Of a stretch of DNA of 64,000 bases, positions 1-8,686 are shown piece by piece (the stretch's first letter is position 1; every line of letters starts with the position of its first letter). This stretch comes from Protopterus annectens (Eukaryota; Chordata; Ceratodontiformes; Protopteridae): NCBI RefSeq assembly GCF_019279795.1, contig NC_056739.1, positions 13,560,968-13,624,967 on the forward strand, read 5' to 3'. The translations under genes were made by a program, and so were the position numbers. The notes below the pieces were generated by a model. The model did no database searches, was not told where the DNA came from, and saw nothing but the letters and a program-made list of their open reading frames with translations.

Positions 1-89
1 AACAACCACCACCTCAGAACACAACACCTGCAACACATAGACCTCACAGTCAGAGTGTCAAACAGTCACAGCCCTTAAGGCCAAACACA

Positions 90-624
90 ATGCCAGACAC
101 ACTAGTCATTGGTGACTCCATAGTCAGACACACTGACGCCCGCCACCAGACTGAGTAAGGAGAAGGTCACAGTAAGCTGCCTGTCGGGCGCTAGAATCCG
201 CCACATAACGCAAGCACTCAGGTCTCTCAACAGCAGGTACAAATATGATTCAGTCATTGTCCACGCTGGTGTAAACGACCTGAGACGTACCTCCTTGGAC
301 TACATGAAAAGAGACATTGAGGAGCTCTCTGATTATGTAGCCCAGACAGGTATGACCCTGACCTTGAGCAGTATCCTACCTTCACCAAGAATGATGCCAC
401 AATATAGAGATAAGATGATCAGCTTTAACAATTGGCTTAAACACTGGTGTCATTCAAAGGGGATCCAGTGTCTGTCTGCCTGGGATGACATGCTGGACAA
501 GCCACGCTGCTTCGCAAGGGACGGCTTGCACCTGTCACCCTGGGATTCCGGATATTGGCAAAGGCTCTTGCCACCCCATAGTGCCTTTTTAGGCAAGGCT
601 CAAATTCTAAACCTACCACCCTAG
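90..624 (+). pseudogene. LINE ORF1 C-terminal SGNH esterase-like domain
   Basis: The translation shows the blocks of an SGNH hydrolase: GDSIVRH near 111-131, VHAGVNDL near 259-282, and DGLHLS near 520-537, which would hold the catalytic Ser, the Asn block and the Asp/His block. CR1-group LINEs carry such an esterase domain in ORF1, where it is thought to act on lipids or membranes during retrotransposition. The frame starting at ATG 90 stops at 156-158, and the domain continues in another frame, so there is an indel near 150-165. The 5' part of ORF1 lies outside the window. It is broken and not expected to be functional. Confidence 0.75.
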
Positions 625-639
625 AACACAAAAAGGAAA

Positions 640-3424
640 AAACTAAGGGTAATGCTGCTCAATGCCAGAAGTCTAAATCTCAAAATGCACGACTCGAGGC
701 CCTTCTCAGTATGGAGAACATCGATGTCTGTGCTGTGACAGAAACCTGGTTCAAGGCTCCTGAGAGCACCCCAGCGCTATCAGGTTTTACCTCATATCAT
801 GCTCCGCCCCAAAATCTGGACAATACCAAGAAAGGAGGGGGTATCCATATTCATCAAGGACACCCACACCTCAAGACTGGTGGCAACGCACGATGCATCG
901 GAGACCATCCAGGTGCAATTAACCATAGGCAAGACTGCTCTGCAAATTGTAGCATGTTACAGGTCACCCTCACAAACTCAGGAACCTCACATGGCCTTCC
1001 TGAAAACACTAGAGGGGATAAATGTATCACCAAACACCATCATACTAGGTGACTTCAATTACCCTAATATAGACTGGGAACACTACTCAAGCCCTAACAC
1101 CCTAGCCCAAAAGTTCCTGGAATTCATAAACTCAAATGCCATGGAACAACTAGTCACCATCCCCACAAGAGGAGATAACATACTTGATCTCATCATCACG
1201 AACATGGGAGCACAATGTTCAACACCGAGGTGTACCCCTCACTGGTGAGATCAGACCACAAACTAATCTCGCTGGAGGTCCTCATCCCACCCCACCTGAA
1301 ATAAAAAGACCACAGTAAAGAACTTCTCAAAAGCCGACTTCACACTTCTAAAGACTAGTGTGGTCTCCTTTAAGGCCCCCGAGCCGGCGGAAAACAGTAC
1401 TCAAGCCGCTGAATCACTTACAAATGCCTTCTACCAGCACCTGCAGGACTGCATGGATAAGGCAATCCCAAGCAAAACAAAGACTCTTTGTACCAAAGGC
1501 AAGCGTCCAGTCTGGTGGACCCCAGCCATAAACAAACTCTACAACAAAAGGAGGAAGCTACTACAAGATAGAGCACAATCCTTAAAAGGTAAGACACCCT
1601 TGATCACTATAAGTAAAAACTAAGAGCTCTCATAAAATCATCCAAAGCAAATTTCGAGAGAAAAATAGCTAAAGACTCAAAAGACAATCATAAGGCCTTC
1701 TTTAGCTATGTTAGAAACCTGGGAGGAAACTCCCAGATATGCTCAGAGCTAGTTCAAAATGATGTGAAGATTACTGATCCTACTGACATTGCCAACATAC
1801 TGGCTGACAGGTTCAGTGCTAACTTCTCCCCTCCCCAAAAGGAGAGATATCTATACCAAACGATTGCAGCCCCCAAACATCTCCAGCGCCCAAGTGAGAA
1901 CTGCTCTCTCCAAAGCAAAAACACAGCATCCATGGGACCTGATGGTGTCCCCGGCTGTGTGCTCCATGAACTCAATGAGGAATTAAACCCACAGCTAGGA
2001 CAGCTGTTTAATCAAAGTCTTACCTCTGGATACGCACTCCAGGAGTGGCGCACTGCAACTGTGGTACCACTTCACAAAGGCGGTGCCTCCACCGACCCTG
2101 GAAATTACCGGCCCATTAGCTTGACAAGCCTTATCTGCAAAGCCATGGAGAGGATCATAATGGACCTCATAAATAAAGACATAGGAATTTGCAGACTTTG
2201 GATCCAACCCAGTTTGGCTTTGTCAAAGGCAGATCATGCCTTTTAAACTTGGTTGACTTTTTCGAAATAGTCACCAAAGCCATTGATGAGGGAAAGGCAG
2301 TCCATACAGCCTACCTCGATCTGGCTAAGGCCTTCGATACAATACCCCATTCGGGTATCATTGAAAAACTCATCAGCTTAAATGTCAACCCATACATCAC
2401 AAGATGGGTTGCAAACTGGCTGAGTGACAGAACCCACAGGGTCAGAGCTGCTGGCGCCATGTCAGACTCAAAGCCTGTCACTAGTGGTGTCCCACAGGGC
2501 TCAGTCCTGGGCCCACTCTTGTTTGGCATCTACTTTTCCGAAGTACAAGCAAACACAGGAGGGTTATGGCTGACAAAGTTTGCAGATGACTGCAAACTGG
2601 GCCATAGTAGAAAACACATCTGACACAGATATCCTTCAGAAGGGTCTCACAGAAACGGATAACTGGTGCCAGAGCCACGGCCTAAAGTTAAATGCCAAAA
2701 ATGCATAGTCATACCCTTCGGGAAAAACAAGGTTACCCCTAGCTACCAAATAGGTGGCAATCCACTGAGCACAGAAGAAGTTATCAGGGACCTGGGGACC
2801 CAGGTTGATAGTAGTCTGTCATTCGACACCCATGTAGCTAAAGTAGTTAGGAAGACCTTCTACATTGCCCACCTTATCATGAAGGGATTCTCATCTAGAT
2901 CAAGGGAGGTCATAGTCTCCCTTTACTCATCACTCATCAGACCAATGATTGAGTACAATGCCCCATTCGAATGTATCTGACCCGACACTTGCAGCAGCTG
3001 GAGAGGCCACAAAAGTTCCTCACCAAAAGGATAAAGGGTCTCAAAATCTGTCCTATGCTGCCCGACTGAAAGAACTCCAGCTCTATTCAGTCGCCACCGC
3101 TTGCTCAGAGGTGACCTTTGCCTAACATACAAGGCCATGTCAAACCCAGATTTGATGAATATGCTTCACCTCAAAAAATCTAGATCCATCAGAGCCACAA
3201 GGGCGGGAGACTTAAACCTTGACACGGCTATTAATAGGATGTGCTGGAGGGATAGATTCATCACCCAAAGACTCCCTATGCTGTGGAACAAAATCCCGGC
3301 ACATGTGAGGCAGAGCACCTCGCTGGCCTTGTTCAAGAGAAATCTTGACCAATGGATGGGAGATCACAGGTATACCCCAGGGATTACCTCAGTGTCACTG
3401 CTCGACAGAGGCACAGCAAAATAA
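640..3424 (+). pseudogene. LINE ORF2 endonuclease-reverse transcriptase, frameshifted
   Basis: The endonuclease begins with an NARSL block near 661 and continues with TETWF near 738 and GDFNYPNIDW near 1050-1079, typical of the APE-type endonuclease of CR1/L2 LINEs. The reverse transcriptase shows RPISLTS (2111-2131), QFGFVKGRS (2210-2236), LDLAKAFD (2317-2340), GVPQGSVLGP (2487-2516) and the FADD catalytic box (2580-2591). The end, around 3101-3424, matches the usual C-terminal region with a weak W-M-G-D-H-R motif. The reading frame changes at least five times (for example near 840, 1210, 1630, 2190 and 2990), so this is a pseudogene. Its role in life was target-primed reverse transcription of LINE and partner SINE RNA. 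Confidence 0.85.
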
Positions 3425-3510
3425 TGGGTATAGTTCCCCATACTAAAGGGGTGGCGTAAGCCACAAAACGATGGGCTAGGCTTGTAAATGCCCTCAGGCA
3501 GATAGCCTAG

Positions 3511-3535
3511 TATGAACCTATGAACCTATGAACCT
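3511..3535 (+). repeat. 8-bp tandem repeat at LINE 3' end
   Basis: Three copies of TATGAACC close the LINE. CR1 elements end in an 8-bp repeat rather than poly(A). The same unit closes the two SINE pieces at 5608-5731 and 5774-5923, which links those SINEs to this LINE. Confidence 0.85.
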
Positions 3536-3699
3536 AAAAGTACTGTGAAGAAAACATGGAGAAATATTCAGTCTGACATTAAAATACATCAACCAGCCAC
3601 AAAACGCCATGCAATATGCATAAAAAAAAATAAAACAGCTGTCATTACTTCCTACATTTGTGAATCACAGAATCTAATATAAAAAGTTTATGGAGACTT

Positions 3700-3977
3700 C
3701 CGCGGTGGTGCAGTGGTGGCGTTGTTGCCTCATAGCAAGAGGATCTCCCATTCAATTCTCAGCTTGGGTTGGGAGTGCCTTCTGTGTGGAGTCTGCATGT
3801 CCTCCCCACGGTCGAGCGGGCATTCGAAAGACATGCGTTGAATGGGCGTGCCTTCATTGAAGGTTAGGCATCAGGCTGGCAACTCGAAACTATAAAAACT
3901 AACTGCCAATCATTAGCGGGCCGGAGTTCCGCTGTGGCGACCCCTAACCAGGAAAAGCCGAAAGACAAACAACAACA
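3700..3977 (+). mobile_element. tRNA-derived SINE with RTE-like 3' tail
   Basis: The head carries a pol III A box (TGGTGCAGTGG, 3706-3716) and a degenerate B box near 3749-3759. The middle resembles the widespread vertebrate SINE body with a TGTGTGGAGTCTGCATGT-type block (3783-3800). The end reads CTGTGGCGACCCCTAACC, then GAAAAGCCGAAAGAC, then an ACAACAACA tail. That 3' end is like the RTE-clade LINE tails known from fishes, so mobilisation by an RTE element is likely. I saw no clear target duplication. The family name is not assigned. Confidence 0.75.
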
Positions 3978-4778
3978 TGCTACAAGCAATGGCACACAGT
4001 AGTGACAAAGCTACCTTTCATCCTTGTGTACCTCACATATGAAAACAGTTTACCTCGTAAGTAATATCTGCTTTAACTGCAAAATATCAGTACTAAATTG
4101 CATATCAGCATTGACTATCCCCTATGCATCAAAGAAAAATAACATACAACTTGAAAGTCCAAGCAGTAGGTAAATGGAAGTGGAAGAAATTAAACCTGGC
4201 ATTCTGAAAAAAGAACAGTAGGACAGTAATGTTTTACACTAAGAACCTGTAAAATTACTTTTCCTTTTAAAATGCAAAATCTGAAATTTAGCAGACCACT
4301 GCTGGAAACCATGAAACTATCATATTTGAATTCATAACTCCTGTGGCAATTGCCCAGCACATTGACACAGCTGGTATAAGTTTGATAAAACAAGACTGCT
4401 ATTAAAATGTTGCTTAAAAGTGTGGAAGAACCTGTTAAAAAAAATGAATGTTTGTTAATTTGTCACAATTACGTTTTATAAAAGCAAATATTAAAAGGGG
4501 CATATTTAAATTAGAATTTCTTACTGTGTAAAAAAGACATCAGAGATAATTTTGTCTCCTGTTACTGGGCAAACAGTTAATATCTTTGAAGGTCAGAAGT
4601 CTGTTATGCTACAGACACAGGAGGAGTTGATGATCCAGAAATGTTAAGTGAACAGTCGCTACACATATCCACACAGAAAAATGAACTAAATTTTCTTTTT
4701 TAACTGCACAGCATTTCTGTGCTTATAAGAAGCTTAAAGAAAGAAGAGAGTTCTCTTTACTTTATCTGGGAAAAATTA
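3978..4778. other. Unassigned AT-rich spacer
   Basis: About 800 bp with no coherent reading frame, no recognisable repeat end and no coding signal I can defend. It could be host intergenic DNA or a repeat too old to recognise. It lies between the SINE and DIRS element A. Confidence 0.4.
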
Positions 4779-4975
4779 GAAGTTATGTACCTACCATAAC
4801 GTTCCATGTTAGTTGTCTTCTCTCGCCTTCTTTCTTGCTGGATGGGTTCGGAGCCGATCCTCGGCTCCGACTCGGCACTTGCTAAGCTCGAGAGTCACTT
4901 TTACCAGCTCGAGGCAGCCCCATATCCCATGATGCAAGGCGGTAATTACCCATATCTCGTTTGGTATCTAGAGGA
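4779..4975 (+). repeat. Terminal inverted repeat of A (3' end of element)
   Basis: Starts GAAGTTATGTACCTACCATA. Bases from about 4825 to 4965 are the inverted complement of 11265-11400 at the other end, including the GGAGCCGATCCTCGGCTCCG segment. The outer 65 bases are not shared with the other end but are complementary to the first arm of the internal region at 5150-5212. Confidence 0.88.
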
Positions 4976-5149
4976 AAAACTGCCTATAAAAACTTTCCAC
5001 TAAGGAAAGAAAAACACTAACCTAAAAAGGCTGTAATGGAAACCAGGTAACCAAGGACAAGAACTATCTGGTGTCCAAGGAAGAAGAATCTTCCAGAGAA
5101 AAAGGGAAGATCAAGGTCTGTCCAGGCTAGGGGGACAGAAGGGAGGGAC

Positions 5150-5253
5150 GCAAGAAAGAAGGCGAGAGAAGACAACTAACATGGAACGTTATGGTAGGTA
5201 CATAACTTCTAAATGTTAAGTTGTCAATCTCGCCTTCATTCTTGCTGGATGGG
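5150..5253 (+). repeat. Internal complementary region of A
   Basis: The first arm (about 5150-5212) is the inverted complement of the element's 3' terminus (4779-4842). The second arm (about 5215-5253) is the inverted complement of the 5' terminus (11380-11417). The two ends therefore sit head to tail here, as in a circle junction. In the DIRS model this segment templates closure of the circular DNA. Confidence 0.88.
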
Positions 5254-5607
5254 ACCGCGTCCCTAGCACCTCTATCCTGGGTGGCTCAATGGAACAGACT
5301 CTTGAGAACAGTGGAACCAAAGCTTGCCCTATCCCTGGAGGCCAAATCCAATTTGTAATGAGAAACAAAGGTATGAGGAGTGGCCCAAGTGGCTGCTGCA
5401 CAAATAGTATCTAAGGGCAGCCTAGCCTGAAAAGCTGAAGAAGTGGCTAGGCCTCTTGTGGAATGTGCTTTAGGTTTTGAGCTGAGTTGTTTGCCCCTAA
5501 GTTGATAAATGTCAGAAATGGTGGAAGATAGCCATCTGGATACGGTCACTTTAGAAACAGGGAGACCTTTTTTATTTTCAGCATAAGAAAGGAAGAGTTG
5601 ATCAGAT

Positions 5608-5731
5608 TGCCTTACAAACACAAGGTGCAGGGTTCGAGTCTCACAAGGGATAATTGGATAGGCTTTAAATGACTTGCAAGGACAGTTAGCTTAATACTAA
5701 TCTATGAATCTATGAACCTATGATCCAAGTA
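5608..5731 (+). mobile_element. 5'-truncated tRNA SINE with CR1-like tail (copy 1)
   Basis: Starts inside the tRNA part (TGCCTTACAAACACAAGGTG), includes the B box GGGTTCGAGTC, and ends in TATGAATC/TATGAACC repeats. It aligns with the complete copy at 5774-5923 and is followed by about 40 bp of other sequence before that copy begins. Confidence 0.8.
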
Positions 5732-5773
5732 TCAGCTTCTAGAATACTTCTAAAAATCAAACCTTTAGGGGTT

Positions 5774-5923
5774 GGGAGGGTGGCTTAATGGCTAAGTTGT
5801 TTGCCTTATAAACACAAGGTGCAGGGTTTGAGTCACACAAGGGATAATTGGCTAGGCTTAAAATGGCTCGCAAGGGCAGTTAGCTTAGTACTAAACTATG
5901 AACCTATGAACCTATGAACTATT
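5774..5923 (+). mobile_element. tRNA-derived SINE with CR1-like tail (copy 2)
   Basis: A tRNA-like head begins GGGAGGG, followed by the A box TGGCTTAATGG (5781-5791) and B box GGGTTTGAGTC (5824-5834), the internal pol III promoter. The 3' part (GGCTAGGCTT, GGGCAGTTAGCTTAGTA, then CTATGAAC repeats) matches the last 75 bases of the LINE at 3463-3537. This is a short SINE whose tail is shared with a LINE in the same window. It interrupts the recombinase gene of element A. Confidence 0.85.
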
Positions 5924-6776
5924 TCCTAAATTGCTTTGTTCTGTCCATATCTAAGTTGGCGGTGAACATCAAGGTAATGCAATTTTTGTTCCGCCCTGTT
6001 AGAATAATTTGGAAAAAATACAGGAAGATCAATGGATTGGTTTAAATTTGTCTTAGAAGCAACCTTGGGCAAAAAGGATGGATTGGTTCTCAAGGATACC
6101 CTGTCCTTGTGGAAGACCAAATAAGAAAAACGAACAGATAGGGCATGAAGTTCCGACACTCTTCTAGCCGAGGTAATGGCGACAAGAAAGAGTGTCTTCC
6201 AAGAAAGAAACTTTAATGAACATGAAGCAGCCGGTTCGAAAGGGGGAAGTATCAAGGATGCCAGCACTAAATTTAGGTCCCACTGTGGTGGAGGATCCCT
6301 AACAGGGGGCTTTAGAAGGAACACCCCTTTAAGAAAGGCTTTACAAAGCTTGTGGGACATAATGTTGTGGTCTGCAAACCCGACATGAAAGTTGGAGATT
6401 GCTGCCAACTGAACTTTGACTGTGGAAGAGGAAGAACCTGAGTGAAAAATTTCCGCTAGAAAATCCAAGACTGACTGAACCGGGGCAGTAAAGGGATCTA
6501 TGTTCTTATCTTTCGCCCAGAGGGAGAAGCGTTTCCACTTACTAGAGTAAATCCTCCTGGTAGAGGACTTAAGAGAAGCTACTATGATGTCTCTAACGGG
6601 GTTAGAGATCATAGGAAGCCTGGCTAAGGAAGGAAGTGGAGCAACCAAGCTGTGAGGTTGAGGGAAGGAACGGACCAGTGCAGTTGACCCGACTGGTGGG
6701 TCAGAAGATCTGGTACTGGGTCCAGATGCCAAGGCTGCACCAAGAGATGGCGATGAAGGAACGGGAACCAAATTTG

Positions 6777-8686
6777 TCAAGGCCAGTAAGGGGCAATGAG
6801 AATCATTTTGGCTCTCAAAACGGACGCTTTCTGGAGTACCTGTGGAATCAATGGAAAGGGGGGAAAAGCATAAAGAAGTCCCTGGGGCCAATCTTGGGAA
6901 AGAGCGTCTCTGGGGGGATGGCCCTGAAGTGGGAAAAGAGAAAAGAAGTCTGGGCATTTGCTGTTTAGAGGAGTAGCAAAAAGATCGCAGCATGGGCGGC
7001 CCCACTTCTGAAAAATCTCTTCCACTATGGATTGCTTGAGAGACCACTCATGAGGCATGAGTATAGCTCTGCTCAATCTGTCCGCTATTATGTTGGTTTT
7101 CCCAGGGATATGCGTTGCTATCAGAAACCGATGAGAGGAGATCGCTCATTGCCAAAGTCTGAGAGCCTCTCGACACAAGGGATAGGACTTGGTTCCGCCC
7201 TGCTTGTTGATGTACCACACCACGGACATGTTGTCCGTGTGAACTGCAATAGTTCCTAAGGGAAGAAAGTCGTTGAGGGCTTGCAACATTAAAAGCACTG
7301 CTCTCATCTCTAGGACATTTATGTGCAGGTGGTATTCGAACGGTTGCCACGTGCCATGAACCATCCTGCCCTGATAATGCCCCCCCCCCACCCGATCCGG
7401 GAGGCATCTGAAGTGACCGTGGCTACCGGGGCCGGGGGAACAAATGGTCTGCCCTGATGGACTAGAGGAGAGGAAATCCACCAGGATAGATGGTTCTTGC
7501 AGATCTGTGTCACTAGGATCTTGTGACGCATGGAAAGCTGCTGGAAGGACCATTGTGTGAATAACATCCATTGTAGAAGACGCATGTAAAAACGGGCCAG
7601 AGGAAGAAGTGTGATGGCAGCAGCCATGAGGCCCAACACTTTCAAAACCAGCCTGGCTTGTACCTTTGTGCTGGCAAGGATGATTCGAATGTGGTTTTGG
7701 ATATCTAGGATTCTCTGACTTGTTAGGTTTGCTGACATCCGAGTAGTGTCTAGATTTGCACCTATAAAGGTAATAGATTGGCAGGGCGATAAGGAGGACT
7801 TTTTGAAGTTTACCGAAATTCCCAATTGACTGCAGAGACGTAGGGTGTAGTCTCTGGCTCGGATGAGTTGATGCCTGGTGGTGGCTGAGAGGAGCCAGTC
7901 GTCGAGATACGGAAACACCTGGAATCCTAGACGTCTCAGGTGAGCCGTGACCACTGCCATGCATTTGGTGAACACTCTGGGGGCTGTAGTGAGACCAAAG
8001 GGCAGGGCTCTGAATTGAAAATGACTGGTCCCCAGCCGAAAGTGGAGAAACCTTCTGGAGCATCTGTGGATTTTTATGTGATAGTACGCATCCTGAAGGT
8101 CTATAGAGCACATCCAGTTGTCTTTGCCCAGAAAGGGCAAAATCGACTGAAGTGTGACCATCCGAAATCTCGTCTTTTTGACAGACTTGTTTAGTCTGCT
8201 GAGGTCTAATATCGGTCTCCAGTCTCCCGTCTTTTTGGGGACCAAAAAGAACCTTGAGTAGATTCCGGACTCTAAATGATCTTTTGGTACTGGCTGGATG
8301 GCTCTTTTCCTTAGAAGCTTTGACACCTCTAATCTTGCAATTTCTCTTAGACCGGGTGGTACGTCTGGAACGGAACCTTTTTGAGGGAAGGGGCTTTCCT
8401 CGAAAGGAATCTTGTAACCCTCGGATATGATCGACTGTACCCATTTGTCTTGAGAGAGGGAAAGCCAGGCTTCTGGGTACAGCGACAATCTTCCCCCGAC
8501 TGCCTCCAAGGGTGGGCAGTCGGGCAACACCTCAGGGATGCTGGAAGGGCTTGTCAGAGAGAGGCTCTCTGGAGCCCTGGTTCTCTGGACCCCTCTGCCC
8601 CTAGGGCGTCTGTTATTATTACCCCTCTGCCTCTGGGGTAAACTGACCACGTCGTCAGGCGTGACTCCTTGTGATTTTCGAACCAC
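6777..8686 (-). pseudogene. Pol of A: reverse transcriptase, RNase H, C-terminal region
   Basis: From the 5' side the translation shows a linker, then the reverse transcriptase with FFLVPKKTGDWRPILDL, CSIDLQDAYYHI and the YLDD box (near 7899-7910). RNase H follows, with TSDAS, the LEMRA glutamate, TDNMS and IADRLSR near 7055-7075 region. The C-terminal region contains CDLFA, a Y-A-F-P-P-F-P block and ILIAPYW. The frame breaks at a run of ten C (7380-7389 on +), where intact sibling B has eight, moving translation into the recombinase frame. Pol copies the genomic RNA and removes it from the hybrid. This copy is non-functional. Confidence 0.88.

Larger units (their letters stand above)
1..3537 (+). 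mobile_element. CR1-like LINE, 5' end outside window, heavily mutated
   Basis: A non-LTR retrotransposon copy read on the + strand. Visible in order are an ORF1 esterase-type domain (about 90-624), an apurinic-like endonuclease (about 640-1290), a reverse transcriptase (about 1900-2620) and a C-terminal region ending at 3424. A short 3' UTR follows, ending in an 8-bp tandem repeat. The esterase-type ORF1 and the 8-bp 3' repeat are features of the CR1/L2 group, and the repeat unit resembles the CR1 tail of birds. Many frameshifts and stops show a dead copy. The CR1 clade assignment is inferred from these features, not from a phylogeny. Confidence 0.85.
5286..7047 (-). pseudogene. Tyrosine recombinase of A, split by SINE insertion
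   Basis: The upstream part (5926-7047) holds the SAM-like DNA-binding domain (starting around ISNPVRDIIVASLKSS) and the first catalytic arginine in SARRVSEL. The downstream part (5286-5607) holds HSTR and the PHTFVSHY nucleophile block, so the R-H-R-Y set is present but divided. Between them, 5608-5925 is SINE sequence, and a small deletion beside it shifts the frame after HRQLRY. The enzyme would integrate the circular DNA of the element. The start at 7047 follows an in-frame stop that sibling copies B and I do not have. Confidence 0.85.

Noticed and set aside
5774-5850. A possible functional tRNA gene (A and B boxes present)
   Set aside because: The cloverleaf does not close, and the sequence continues into a LINE-like tail, so it is a SINE head.
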